A stretch of 64,000 nt of DNA from Pseudomonas abyssi (GCF_002307495.1 NZ_NTMR01000012.1:124001-188000); one strand, 5' to 3'. Numbered from the stretch's first letter, positions 1 to 9,885 are shown. Made by a program: numbers and translations. Notes: generated by a model not told the origin, from the sequence alone.

Positions 1-173
1 CGCCCCTCCCCAACCGAGGGCAACCGCTGGCTCACCAGCAGGCGAACAAAGGTGTCCTGAGCAATATCCGCCGCCTGCTCGCGATCACCCAGGCGCGCGC
101 GCAGCCAGCGCTGCAGCCAGCCGTGATGGTCGCTGTACAGGCCTGACAGTTGTTGTTGCGAGGTATTGGGCAC
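1..173 (-). CDS. FecI-type ECF sigma factor, N-terminal part (cut by window edge)
   Basis: The reverse strand encodes about 57 residues that start VPNTSQQQLSGLYSDHHGWL and continue with LGDREQAADIAQDTFVRLL. This is the region 2 pattern of FecI-like extracytoplasmic sigma factors, which direct RNA polymerase to iron-siderophore receptor genes. The reading frame runs off the left edge, so the DNA-binding region 4 is not visible. I chose the GTG at 171-173 because an in-frame TGA lies about 40 bases upstream and a CTGGAG sequence precedes this codon by six bases. A FecR-type partner gene would be expected further left, outside the window. A Fur-box-like sequence lies just upstream at 199-217. 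The family call is firm from motif; the gene name and the signal it answers to are unknown. Confidence 0.85.
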   Translation of the reverse strand, partial: MPNTSQQQLSGLYSDHHGWLQRWLRARLGDREQAADIAQDTFVRLLVSQRLPSVGEG

Positions 174-198
174 CGACGGCTCCAGGATGGCGGCTGCA

Positions 199-217
199 GA
201 TAAGAATCAGTCGCATC
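199..217. promoter_or_regulatory. Possible Fur box upstream of the FecI-type sigma gene
   Basis: GATAAGAATCAGTCGCATC matches the 19-bp Fur consensus GATAATGATAATCATTATC at 11 positions, with GATAA at one end and ATC at the other. It lies 25 bases upstream of the sigma factor start. Iron repression of FecI-type genes by Fur is usual in pseudomonads. The match is moderate, so this is a suggestion. Confidence 0.35.
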
Positions 218-378
218 CTAAAGCAAAACGCGGAGGCAGAGAACCGGCGAATTAGATCATCGGCTTGGGTTCTCGGCCGCTCGGCCACCACATGTCGCGT
301 CCGTGAAGCGCATGGCCACACAGCGCCGGCCATTGCTGCACCGAACAGCGCTATGTGCGTAAACGCAGGCGCTGCGGC

Positions 379-1530
379 TCAGCGGGCGCGCAGCGCCGCT
401 GTACCGGCAATCTGCCAGAGCCGCGCCAGGTCGGCGGCGCGGGCACTGAGCTGGTCGGCGGCCTGCTGCATGGCCTGCTCAAGACTGAGCGGTCCCGGTG
501 CCAGACTGAAGGCGGCGCCGATGCCTTCAGCGTAGAGCCGTTGATAGCCCTCACCCAGACTGCCAGCCAGCGCAATCACCGGCACGCCGGCGGCACGGGC
601 GATGCGTGCCACGCCGACAGGGGTCTTGCCGTGCAGGCTCTGGCCATCCAGACGGCCCTCGCCGGTGATTACCAGGTCCGCACCCTCGACTGCCGCCGCC
701 AGGCCGGACAGCTCGGCGACCAGCTCGACGCCCGGCCGAAAGGCAGCACGCAACACTGCGCGGGCGGCAAAGCCGAGACCACCCGCTGCGCCCACGCCCG
801 GGTAATCGCGCAGATCCTCACCCAGGGTGGCCGCCATCACGTCAGCGTAATGCGCCAGCGCAGCATCCAGCTGTTCAACCTGCGCCGGACTCGCGCCCTT
901 CTGCGGGCCAAATACTGCCGAAGCGCCACGCGGACCGCAGAGCGGGTTGTCGACATCCGCCGCAACCATCACCTCGACTTGCGCCAGCCGGGTATCCAGA
1001 CCTGTCAGATCGATCTGGCTCAGGCTGGCTAGCGCCGCGCCACCGAGTGCCAGTTCCTGTCCTGCGCGATCCAGAAAGCGCACCCCAAGAGCGGCGAGCA
1101 GGCCGGCGCCGCCATCGTTGGTGGCACTGCCGCCAAGGCCCAGCACGATACGCCGCACGCCGGCATCCAGCGCCGCGCGTATCAGCTCGCCGGTGCCATG
1201 ACTGCTGGCCGCCAGCACATCGCGACGCGCCGGCTCGACCCGATGCAGGCCGCTGGCCTCGGCCATCTCGATGATCGCCTGGGCATCCTGCAGCAACCCC
1301 CAGCGCGCCTCGACCGGATCGCCCAGAGGCCCGCTGACGCGGGTCTGCTGCAGCGTGCCCCCAGTGGCACTCAACAACGCATCAACCGTGCCCTCCCCGC
1401 CGTCGGCCATCGGGCACAGCAGCAGGTCGGCATCGGGGTAAACGCGTGCCCAGCCCGCTGCTATGGCTTCAGCAACGGCGCGGGCACTCAGGCTTTCCTT
1501 GAACGAATCGGGGGCGATAACCAGTTTCAT
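379..1530 (-). CDS. glxK: Glycerate kinase
   Basis: The 383-residue protein belongs to the glycerate kinase type 1 family (GlxK/GarK) and phosphorylates D-glycerate with ATP to 2-phosphoglycerate, feeding lower glycolysis. The start MKLVIAPDSFKESLSA, the ADGGEGT motif near residue 50, the glycine-rich GLGGSATNDGGAG near residue 130 and the VITGEGRLDGQS motif in the last third are characteristic. Length equals the family norm. The ATG overlaps the stop of the upstream permease gene (ATGA), so the two are translationally coupled. A longer reading frame exists upstream but lies inside the permease gene, so this start is preferred. Regulation is probably by the CdaR-type protein encoded at 3888-4994. 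Confidence 0.93.
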   Translation of the reverse strand: MKLVIAPDSFKESLSARAVAEAIAAGWARVYPDADLLLCPMADGGEGTVDALLSATGGTLQQTRVSGPLGDPVEARWGLLQDAQAIIEMAEASGLHRVEPARRDVLAASSHGTGELIRAALDAGVRRIVLGLGGSATNDGGAGLLAALGVRFLDRAGQELALGGAALASLSQIDLTGLDTRLAQVEVMVAADVDNPLCGPRGASAVFGPQKGASPAQVEQLDAALAHYADVMAATLGEDLRDYPGVGAAGGLGFAARAVLRAAFRPGVELVAELSGLAAAVEGADLVITGEGRLDGQSLHGKTPVGVARIARAAGVPVIALAGSLGEGYQRLYAEGIGAAFSLAPGPLSLEQAMQQAADQLSARAADLARLWQIAGTAALRAR

Positions 1531-2888
1531 CAGAGCAATACCAGACTCAGCAGCCAGACGGTGATAATGCCGGCGATGCCCTGCATCAGGGTGCCGAGTG
1601 TTTGTGCACGGTAGGCGGTGCTGACGCTCATGCGACTGAACTGGGTCACCACCCAGAAGAAGCTGTCGTTGGCGTGGGACACAGTCATCGCGCCGGCACC
1701 GATGGCCATAACGCACAGCACGCGGCCCATTTCGCTGTCCAGCCCCAGCTCCGGCAGCAGCGGTGCAACCAGCGCCGAGGTCGTCACCAGCGCCACCGTG
1801 GTCGAGCCCTGCGCCGATTTCAGCGCGGCCGAGACGATAAAGGGCATGAAGATACCAATACCCAGCGCCGACAGGGTCGCCCCGAGATAGTCGCCCAGCG
1901 GCGTGACCTTGAGCATCGCGCCAAAAGCGCCACCGGCACCGGTGATCAGCAGGATCGGTGCGGCCGCCTGTATACCTTCAACGACGCGATCATGAAACTC
2001 CTGCCGCTTGTTGTCCGAGCGCAACAGTGTGCAGGCCAGTGCCAGACCCACCGCCAGCGCCACCACCGGCTGACCGAGGAAGGCCAGCAGGGTATACAGG
2101 AAGCCGTCGCCAACCGGTTTGGCCGGCAGATTGGCCAGGGTACCCAGACAGATCAAACCAATCGGCAGGAAGATCGGCGCAAACGCCTTGGCCGGGCTGG
2201 GCAGCACGCCGTACTTGGCGCGAATCTGCTCATAGTCCTCGGCATCCATCACCTGGGCGCCGTTGTCCTCCAGCGGAATATCCTTGCCGATAAAGCGGTT
2301 GGCCCAGAGCATGCCAGCGACCGCGGTTACCAGAGACACCACCAGACCGACCAGGATCACCAGGCCCAGGTTGGATTCCAGCCCCAGGTTACCGGCAGCG
2401 GCAATCGGGCCGGGGGTCGGCGGCACAAAGGTGTGGGAGGCATAGAGGCCGGTCGCCAAGGCCACGCTCATGGCGATCACCGAAATCTTCATGCGCGCTG
2501 CCAGGGCATTTTTCAGCGAGTTGAGGATGACGTAGCCCGAATCGCAGAACACCGGGATCGACACCAGATAGCCGATGATCGACATGGTCAGCGTCGGGAA
2601 GCGCTCGCCTAGCAGCTTGATCACCGTCTCGGCCATGGTGATCGCCGCGCCGCTGCGCTCAAGGATCACACCGATAATGGTGCCCAGGGCAATAACGATG
2701 CCGATGTAACCGAGAATACCGCCAAAGCCACCGGTGATCGTCTTGACGATCTCCATGGTCGGCACCTGATAGGCAAAGCCGGCCAGCAGCGCCGCCGCCA
2801 ACAGGGCAAGAAAAGGGTGTAACTTCAGACGAGAAGTCGCCAGAACGATAAAGGCAATCAGGGCGACCAGAATCAGTACCAGACCCAT
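1530..2888 (-). CDS. GntP-family gluconate/glycerate permease
   Basis: The 452-residue polytopic membrane protein starts MGLVLILVALIAFIVL and has about 12 hydrophobic segments. Motifs such as GYLVSIPVFCDSGYV and SHTFVPPTPGPIAAA are typical of the GntP transporter family, which imports gluconate and related sugar acids by proton symport. Because the next gene, overlapping by one base, is glycerate kinase, the likely substrate is D-glycerate or a related acid; this is inferred from context. The ATG at 2886-2888 has an AAGGAG site six bases upstream. The long extension of the frame upstream of this start lies in a repeat and is not counted as coding. Confidence 0.9.
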   Translation of the reverse strand: MGLVLILVALIAFIVLATSRLKLHPFLALLAAALLAGFAYQVPTMEIVKTITGGFGGILGYIGIVIALGTIIGVILERSGAAITMAETVIKLLGERFPTLTMSIIGYLVSIPVFCDSGYVILNSLKNALAARMKISVIAMSVALATGLYASHTFVPPTPGPIAAAGNLGLESNLGLVILVGLVVSLVTAVAGMLWANRFIGKDIPLEDNGAQVMDAEDYEQIRAKYGVLPSPAKAFAPIFLPIGLICLGTLANLPAKPVGDGFLYTLLAFLGQPVVALAVGLALACTLLRSDNKRQEFHDRVVEGIQAAAPILLITGAGGAFGAMLKVTPLGDYLGATLSALGIGIFMPFIVSAALKSAQGSTTVALVTTSALVAPLLPELGLDSEMGRVLCVMAIGAGAMTVSHANDSFFWVVTQFSRMSVSTAYRAQTLGTLMQGIAGIITVWLLSLVLL

Positions 2889-3172
2889 GCTGAACTCCTT
2901 TTTATTGTGTTTGCCGCAATGGGCAGCCAGAAAGCAGCCATTGTCACCCAGCCTGCGGGACAAAAGCCTTATGCCCTGGCACAACAATAGACGGGAATTA
3001 GCAACGCATTCTTGTTCGCTCGCCCAATAGCAATAAACCTGAAACTGGGTGGATCCGCTCTGGTTATGGAACTGTGGCGGAGAACAGGACCAGTCGGAGG
3101 ACACGCGCACGAAAGCTTGGAAACCATCAGTCGCAGCGAACCGGCTACAGCATGAGTGCGACTGCCAAATCA

Positions 3173-3373
3173 GCTTTTCGCCTTTTACGGCGAGCCAAGG
3201 GGGGCCGCTTGCCCGGCCCCCCTTAGCGATCCCCCGGGGCACCCGACTACGCGGCCCTGCGGGTTCGCTGCGTTGCTCGATTTATCGGGGAGTCATAAAA
3301 CTCGTCGCTGCGCTCCTCAGACAGCCTATGACTCTTTTTCCCGATAAATCTGCGCTACTCGCCCGCGTAAACG
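3173..3373 (-). repeat. 201-bp dispersed structured repeat, copy A (inverted)
   Basis: This copy, read on the reverse strand, matches copies at 3593-3793 and 12530-12730 over exactly 201 bases. It contains a perfect 11-bp hairpin (AAGGGGGGCCG, 3197-3207, with CGGCCCCCCTT, 3214-3224). A second, longer hairpin has arms 3280-3297 and 3327-3349. In this copy the outer arms are ATTTATCGGG/CCCGATAAAT and the inner arms GAGTCATA/TATGACTC. The loop (around TGTCTGAGGAGCG on the reverse strand) is shared by all copies while the arms differ but remain paired. Confidence 0.9.
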
Positions 3374-3592
3374 GGACGATACCCGGTGCACACTCCACCA
3401 TCCAAGTGTTTGACAGTTTGCCAGAGCGCGATAATTAGGCGTGCGTTAACAGCCGCTTCTGGCGCAGAACAAATCAGCAGACATAAAGCACTGACCCGGA
3501 CGAGGAGCATCCTGACAGGCGCTTCCACGCAAGAGCCTGGGAGCGATAAGGTCTATGTCGGCAAGACATGATGGATGCACGGATCAACTCCC

Positions 3593-3793
3593 CGTTTACG
3601 CGGGCGAGTAGCGCAGGGCTGGCGGGAAATAGGACGGCAGCATGTCTGAGGAGCGCAGCGACGAGTTCTGCCGGCCCCCGTTAGCCCGAGCAACGCAGCG
3701 AACCCGCAGGGCCGCGTAGTCGGGTGCCCCGGGGGATCGCTAAGGGGGGCCGGGCAAGCGGCCCCCCTTGGCTCGCCGTAAAAGGCGAAAAGC
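3593..3793 (+). repeat. 201-bp dispersed structured repeat, copy B
   Basis: This copy has the same length and order as copy C. The long hairpin arms begin CTGGCGGG (3619-3626) and end CCCGTTAG, which pair with two G-T wobbles. The inner arms are GGACGGCAG and CTGCCGGCC, quite different from GAGTCATA/TATGACTC in copies A and C yet still complementary. The 11-bp G/C hairpin is at 3742-3769. The homology with copy C extends left to about 3499 through a decayed version of the palindromic head seen at 12443-12487. Confidence 0.9.
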
Positions 3794-3887
3794 GGACAAT
3801 CAGGCAGTGCTACAGCCCGTACTAAGCACAAAAAAACCAACGCGGAGCGCGTGTTCAAGTAAGAACGGAGCGGCAGCCGCCGCCCAG

Positions 3888-4994
3888 CTACTCCGGAAAC
3901 AACGCCAACCCAATACTCAACAGCATCCGATCCGTCATCCGATCCAGATCCAGCCCAGTAATCTCGGCAATCCGGTCCAGCCGATAGCGCAAGGTATTAC
4001 GATGCACCTGCAAAGCGACGGCGCAAGCCTGGGTATGGCCGTTATGCTGCAGCCAGCTGCGCAGGGTGGCGACCAGTTGACCATTGCCATCGGCCCGCCG
4101 CAGCGGCTGCAGCGGCGCCAGCAGACGTTGCACGGTCCAACTGCCCTGTTGCTGATGCAGCAGCACCGCCAGACGGTAATCCCCCAACCCGACCAACCGC
4201 TCGGACAGACGCATTTCCTGGGCGTAATCACGCAGGTTGATCAGCGCCTCGGTCGCTTCACGCAGGTCCGCCAGCGACTCCACCGCTTCGGCCAGCAACA
4301 AACGACCGACCGGCCAGCCGCGCTGATCGGCCTGCTCCAGCCAGCTGCGCCGCACCGTCTCGGCCTTGCCGCTGCGCAGCCAGAGCACATCGTGCAGGCC
4401 CAGCGGCAAGATGATGTCCTGCGGATGGCGCAGACGCATCTGGCTGATCAACTGGCCCTGCGCCAACTCGTGATCGGTTTCGCTGGCCAGACACAGCAGG
4501 CAGCCTTGCAACGGCCACTTCCAGCGCATGCGCAGACGTTCGGCGTCGGCCTCCAAGCTGGCCAGCGGATAGCCCCGCTCCAGCAGGTTGACCAGCCAGG
4601 CCTCCTGCTGCTGACCACGCCAGTGCTGCTCGGCCTGCAACACACGCTGCTCGACCAGCATCTCGGCGGTCATGCGCAGCAGCTCGGCAAAGGGCCGTAC
4701 CTGTTCCGGGTCGCCGGTAATGCCCAGCACACCGACCAGCCGCCCCGCGTGCAGCAGCGGCAGGTTGATGCCGGGTTTGACACCCTGCAGGCAGGCTGCG
4801 GCCTGTTCGTCCAGCGCTACCACGCGCTGGTTGGCGAGCACCAGCTGGGCGCCTTCATGCAGAGAGTCAACGCGCTGGGCGTCCCCACTGCCAATGATCA
4901 CGCCCTGCCGATCCATCACGTTGACGTTGTAGGGCAAGATCGCCATCGCCCGGTCGACAATGTCCTGGGCCAAATGCCGGTCCAGTTCAAACAT
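3888..4994 (-). CDS. cdaR: CdaR-type sugar diacid/glycerate regulator
   Basis: The 368-residue protein has an N-terminal diacid-recognition domain (residues about 1-135, beginning MFELDRHLAQDIVDRAMAIL with the motif MDRQGVIIGSGDAQR). It ends in a PucR-type helix-turn-helix (HTQACAVALQVHRNTLRYRL, about residues 322-341). CdaR proteins sense glucarate, galactarate or glycerate and activate genes for their breakdown. Its position upstream of the permease-glxK operon on the same strand supports local control of glycerate use. The ATG at 4992-4994 has AGGAG seven bases upstream. Two copies of a structured repeat now lie between it and its presumed target. Confidence 0.88.
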   Translation of the reverse strand: MFELDRHLAQDIVDRAMAILPYNVNVMDRQGVIIGSGDAQRVDSLHEGAQLVLANQRVVALDEQAAACLQGVKPGINLPLLHAGRLVGVLGITGDPEQVRPFAELLRMTAEMLVEQRVLQAEQHWRGQQQEAWLVNLLERGYPLASLEADAERLRMRWKWPLQGCLLCLASETDHELAQGQLISQMRLRHPQDIILPLGLHDVLWLRSGKAETVRRSWLEQADQRGWPVGRLLLAEAVESLADLREATEALINLRDYAQEMRLSERLVGLGDYRLAVLLHQQQGSWTVQRLLAPLQPLRRADGNGQLVATLRSWLQHNGHTQACAVALQVHRNTLRYRLDRIAEITGLDLDRMTDRMLLSIGLALFPE

Positions 4995-5083
4995 AGTTCA
5001 CTCCTGTGTCATCACCCGGTCATGCAGGGCAGCGCATCATGCCCCCGTGAAACCGCACCCATCACGACTCGGGAGACGCCAAC

Positions 5084-5290
5084 ATGGCCTTTGATCCGGA
5101 TTTTGCAGGTGACACTCACTCCGCTTCCAGCGAGCGCCGCGAACGCCGCCGCCAGGAAGACAAGAAGCGCATGGCCTATCGCCGCGCCATTGAAGACTAC
5201 CGCGAAAGTCAGGCGCTGCAGGCGTCTTTCAGTGACTTTCCCGAACTGCTTGGTCAGACCGACTTTCATCGTTCGCATCGTCTCTACTGA
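5084..5290 (+). CDS. Small highly charged protein, PA3496-like
   Basis: The 68-residue protein is rich in charged residues, with a basic stretch RRERRRQEDKKR followed by AYRRAIEDYRE, probably one long helix. It resembles small pseudomonad proteins named after PA3496, described as putative envelope integrity proteins; I recall this family only loosely, so treat the name as a hint. It has no signal peptide or membrane segment. A GGGAG sequence precedes the ATG at a good distance, which supports it as a real gene. Its last seven bases overlap the end of the convergent LysR gene. Confidence 0.6.
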   Translation: MAFDPDFAGDTHSASSERRERRRQEDKKRMAYRRAIEDYRESQALQASFSDFPELLGQTDFHRSHRLY

Positions 5291-6234
5291 TCGGCAACGG
5301 TGGGTTCGAAGGGTTCCGCCAACTGACGGATCAGCGCCTTTTCCTCGCGCAGAAAAGCCAAAAACGCTTCTGCGACCGGGCTCAGGCGCTTGCCTCGCGC
5401 ATGCACTGCGCACCAGCTGCGCATCAGCGGCAGCTCGCTGATATTCAGGCAGACCAGCTCACCACGCCGAATCCACGCCGCCGCTGCGTGCCCCGGTACC
5501 AGAGCGACGCCCAGCCCGGCGATGGCGCCCTGTACCAATGCCTCGGTCGACCCCAGTTGCATGGTCTGTCCCAGGTGCACACGCTTGAGCTGCAAGAACT
5601 CATCACAGGCCTTGCGGATACCCGACCCGGCCTCGCGCAGCAGGACCATTTCCTCTTCCAGTCTAGCCAGCGGAATATGGGTTTGCCTGGCCAGCGGATG
5701 GGTCGGGCGGGCAACTGCCACAATCGGGTTATTAAGGAAGGGAAAAAACTCCAGCGCCCGATCGGCAGGCACCAAACCCATGATCACCAAGTCATCGAGG
5801 TTGTCTGCCAGGCGCTGGATAATCTGCGCCCGGCTGGTCACGTCGAGACGAAAGGTGACCTGCGGGTAGCGCTCACGAAACGCGGCCAGCAGATGCGGCA
5901 GCAGATACTGCGCGCTACTCGCCGCCGACAGCCTCAGCTCGCCACGCAAGCTGCCTTCCAGCGTCGACAGGTTCATGTCGAGGCTGTCCAGCCGATCAAA
6001 GATGTCAGCGGATGCAGCCAGCAGCGACTCCGCCGCCTCGGTCAGATAAAGCTTGCGGCCGACGTATTCAAACAGCGGCAAGCCCACCTGCTCTTCCAAC
6101 TGGCGAACCTGCAGACTGACCGCCGGCTGGGTCAGCGCCATGGCTTCGGCCGCGCGGCTGTAGGAGCGGGACTCACAGACAGCGCGGAATACCTGCAACT
6201 GGCGCAGGGTCATTCGCAGCAATGATTTGCGCAT
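5284..6234 (-). CDS. pycR: LysR-type regulator of pyruvate carboxylase
   Basis: The 316-residue protein has an N-terminal winged helix-turn-helix (residues about 8-66, SYSRAAEAMALTQPAVSLQV, then LEEQVGLPLFEYVGRKLYLT) and a substrate-binding domain of the LysR family. It is divergent from the pyruvate carboxylase genes, the same arrangement as PycR (PA5437) of Pseudomonas aeruginosa, and its N-terminus reads like that protein. The start MRKSLLRMTLRQLQVF was chosen on that resemblance. A perfect TATAAG-N6-CTTATA inverted repeat in the shared upstream region is a good candidate operator. The effector is not visible from the sequence. Confidence 0.88.
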   Translation of the reverse strand: MRKSLLRMTLRQLQVFRAVCESRSYSRAAEAMALTQPAVSLQVRQLEEQVGLPLFEYVGRKLYLTEAAESLLAASADIFDRLDSLDMNLSTLEGSLRGELRLSAASSAQYLLPHLLAAFRERYPQVTFRLDVTSRAQIIQRLADNLDDLVIMGLVPADRALEFFPFLNNPIVAVARPTHPLARQTHIPLARLEEEMVLLREAGSGIRKACDEFLQLKRVHLGQTMQLGSTEALVQGAIAGLGVALVPGHAAAAWIRRGELVCLNISELPLMRSWCAVHARGKRLSPVAEAFLAFLREEKALIRQLAEPFEPTVADQ

Positions 6235-6282
6235 GATGGTCTAGCCTTGATGGACGGGGCGGCTTTGCATGATCGCAGTATA

Positions 6283-6300
6283 TATAAGCAATCACTTATA
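6283..6300. promoter_or_regulatory. Inverted repeat, candidate PycR operator
   Basis: TATAAG (6283-6288) and CTTATA (6295-6300) are perfectly inverted with six bases between, lying in the region shared by the divergent pycR and pycA genes. This contains the T-N11-A spacing expected of a LysR-type binding site. It is about 50 bases from the pycR start and 150 from the pycA start. Confidence 0.5.
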
Positions 6301-6450
6301 GATAAGCCAAGTATTATTCATTTCACAGAATACTGCCGGCCCCCTTAGGGTATGCAGGACACATTTTGCAATGTGTTGCCCGGGGCCACGCACCCCGACA
6401 CGCAAGATGTTCACCGCATCCACTCGATCACCACCACGAGGAACGCGTAC

Positions 6451-7866
<1,416 letters not shown>

Positions 7867-7877
7867 CACTAGCGGCA

Positions 7878-7931
7878 AGCTTCAAGCCGCAAGCGACAAG
7901 ACACACCGCTTGCAGCTTGGCGCTTGAAGCT
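7878..7931 (+). repeat. Inverted repeat between pycA and pycB
   Basis: AGCTTCAAGC (7878-7887) pairs perfectly with GCTTGAAGCT (7922-7931), with further pairing between GCAAGC and GCTTGC inside. The CTTCAAGC-type motif is common in pseudomonad intergenic DNA and recurs at 29137-29162 and 29265-29295. It ends just before the pycB ribosome-binding site (GAGGAA), so it could set the ratio of the two subunits; this effect is inferred. Confidence 0.6.
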
Positions 7932-7946
7932 GATGAGGAACAGAAA

Positions 7947-9758
7947 ATGAGCAACACACGCAAAATCACCGTTACCGATACCATCCTGCGCGACGCCCAC
8001 CAGTCTCTGCTGGCGACCCGTCTGCGTACCGAAGACATGCTGCCGATCTGCGACAAGCTGGATCAGGTCGGCTACTGGTCGCTGGAAGTCTGGGGCGGCG
8101 CGACCTTTGACGCCTGCGTGCGCTTTCTGAAAGAAGATCCCTGGGAGCGTCTGCGCACCCTGCGCAAGGCGCTGCCGAACACCCGCCTGCAAATGCTGCT
8201 GCGTGGCCAGAACCTGCTTGGCTACCGTCACTACAGCGACGACGTGGTTCGCGCCTTTGTTGCCAAGGCTGCCGAAAACGGTATTGACGTATTCCGCATC
8301 TTTGATGCCATGAACGACGTGCGCAACCTCAAGGTCGCCATCGAAGCAGTCAAGGCGGCCGGCAAGCACGCCCAGGGCACCATCGCCTATACCACCAGCC
8401 CGGTGCATACGGTTGAAACCTTCGTGCAGCAGGCCAAGGACATGGCAGCGATGGGCATCGATTCCATCGCCATCAAGGACATGGCCGGTCTGCTGACCCC
8501 ATTCGCCACCGGCGATCTGGTCAAGGCGCTGAAAGCCGAACTCGACCTACCGGTGTTCATTCACTCGCACGACACCGCCGGCCTGGCCGCCATGTGTCAG
8601 CTCAAGGCGATCGAAAACGGTGCCGACCACATCGACACCGCTATCTCGTCCATGGCCTGGGGCACCAGCCACCCGGGCACCGAGTCGATGGTTGCCGCGC
8701 TGAAAGGCACCCCGTACGACACCGGTCTGGATCTGGAGCTGCTGCAGGAAATCGGCATGTACTTCCACGCCGTGCGCAAGAAGTACCACCAGTTCGAGAG
8801 CGACTTCACCGGCGTGGATACCCGCGTGCAGGTCAACCAGGTACCGGGCGGCATGATGTCCAACCTGGCCAACCAGCTGAAGGAACAAGGCGCACTGGAC
8901 CGCATCCAGGACGTATTCGCGGAAATCCCGCGGGTGCGTGAGGACCTCGGCTTCCCGCCGCTGGTGACCCCGACCTCGCAGATCGTCGGCACCCAGGCGG
9001 TGTTCAACGTGCTGGCCGGCGAACGCTACAAGACCATCACCAACGAAGTGAAGCTCTACCTGCAGGGCCGTTACGGTCAGGCACCGGGTACCGTCAACGA
9101 GAAGCTGCGTCGTCAGGCCATCGGCGGCGAAGAGGTCATTGACGTGCGCCCGGCCGACCTGATCAAGCCGGAAATGGACCGCCTGCGCAGCGAAGTCGGC
9201 GCGCTGGCCAAGTCGGAAGAAGATGTGCTGACCTTCGCCATGTTCCCGGACATTGGCCGCAAATTCCTCGAAGAACGCGAAGCCGGCACCCTCAAGCCCG
9301 AGCAACTGCTGCCGGCGCCCGGCCAGGGCGCTCCGGCTGCCGCCAGCGAAGGCGTACCGACCGAGTTCATCATTGATGTTCACGGCGAGTCCTACCGCGT
9401 CGATATCACCGGCGTCGGCGTCAAGGGCGACGGCAAGCGTCACTTCTACCTGAGCCTCGACGGCATGCCGGAAGAAGTGGTGTTCGAGCCGCTGAATGCC
9501 TTTGTCGGTGACGGTGGCAGCAAGCGCAAGCAGGCCAGCGAGCCGGGTCACGTGACCACCAGCATGCCGGGCAACGTGGTCGACGTGCTGGTCAAGGTCG
9601 GCGACAGCGTCAAGGCCGGTCAGGCCGTGCTGGTCAGCGAGGCCATGAAGATGGAAAGCGAGATCCAGGCGGCCATCGCCGGCACCGTCAAGGCGGTCAA
9701 CGTCGCCAAGGGCGATCGCGTCAATCCGGGCGAGATCCTGATCGAGATCGAAGCCTGA
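7947..9758 (+). CDS. pycB: Pyruvate carboxylase subunit B (carboxyltransferase and biotin carrier)
   Basis: The 603-residue protein transfers the carboxyl group from biotin to pyruvate to make oxaloacetate. The N-terminal HMG-CoA lyase-like carboxyltransferase domain starts at TDTILRDAHQSLLATRL and includes the metal-binding HSHDTAGLA segment near residue 200. The conserved carboxylase domain follows, then a linker rich in Pro and Ala, then a biotinyl domain with the EAMKMES motif, lysine about 568. The oxaloacetate decarboxylase alpha subunit has the same domains, but the adjacent biotin carboxylase and absence of beta and gamma membrane subunits favour pyruvate carboxylase. ATG at 7947 has GAGGAA nine bases upstream. 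Confidence 0.94.
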   Translation: MSNTRKITVTDTILRDAHQSLLATRLRTEDMLPICDKLDQVGYWSLEVWGGATFDACVRFLKEDPWERLRTLRKALPNTRLQMLLRGQNLLGYRHYSDDVVRAFVAKAAENGIDVFRIFDAMNDVRNLKVAIEAVKAAGKHAQGTIAYTTSPVHTVETFVQQAKDMAAMGIDSIAIKDMAGLLTPFATGDLVKALKAELDLPVFIHSHDTAGLAAMCQLKAIENGADHIDTAISSMAWGTSHPGTESMVAALKGTPYDTGLDLELLQEIGMYFHAVRKKYHQFESDFTGVDTRVQVNQVPGGMMSNLANQLKEQGALDRIQDVFAEIPRVREDLGFPPLVTPTSQIVGTQAVFNVLAGERYKTITNEVKLYLQGRYGQAPGTVNEKLRRQAIGGEEVIDVRPADLIKPEMDRLRSEVGALAKSEEDVLTFAMFPDIGRKFLEEREAGTLKPEQLLPAPGQGAPAAASEGVPTEFIIDVHGESYRVDITGVGVKGDGKRHFYLSLDGMPEEVVFEPLNAFVGDGGSKRKQASEPGHVTTSMPGNVVDVLVKVGDSVKAGQAVLVSEAMKMESEIQAAIAGTVKAVNVAKGDRVNPGEILIEIEA

Positions 9759-9770
9759 GTTGCCGCACTG

Positions 9771-9792
9771 CAGCGGGTGGCAACACCCGCTG
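9771..9792 (+). terminator. Hairpin after pycB
   Basis: CAGCGGGTG and CACCCGCTG form a perfect 9-bp stem with the tetraloop GCAA, 13 bases after the pycB stop, followed by ACCCTTTG. The T-run is short, so termination may be partial. A second hairpin with CACCGGC/GCCGGTG arms follows near 9801-9826. Confidence 0.6.
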
Positions 9793-9885
9793 ACCCTTTG
9801 TGCACCGGCGTCACCAGAGGCCGGTGTCGTCACAGGAATACTGATCGTCTATCCATACAGCCCAACCCGAAATTGAGACTGCGAC

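Larger units (their letters stand above)
2889..3887. other. Long intergenic region with two inverted repeat copies
   Basis: About 1 kb separates the permease gene from the cdaR-like gene on the same strand. It holds the permease promoter region near 2889-3060 and two copies of a 201-bp repeat in opposite orientation (3173-3373 and 3593-3793), with about 219 bases between. Small reading frames here are translations of the GC-rich repeat and show no convincing start sites or conserved domains. I see no gene. Confidence 0.7.

Noticed and set aside
1531-1716. Longer start for glycerate kinase
   Set aside because: It lies within the permease gene; the ATG at 1530 gives the normal family N-terminus and an ATGA overlap.
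2889-3242. Upstream extension of the GntP permease
   Set aside because: The added segment is partly repeat sequence, and AAGGAG stands directly before the ATG at 2888.
3410-3435. TTGACA followed by GATAAT between repeat copies A and B, as a promoter
   Set aside because: The spacer is only 14 bases, too short for a normal sigma-70 promoter, and no gene follows.
3049-3858. Several open frames of 60-130 residues in the repeat region
   Set aside because: They are translations of the GC-rich repeat on both strands, appear in each copy regardless of frame, and lack ribosome-binding sites and domains.
5012-5413. 133-residue frame antisense to the small charged protein
   Set aside because: It overlaps two better supported genes and has no recognisable features.
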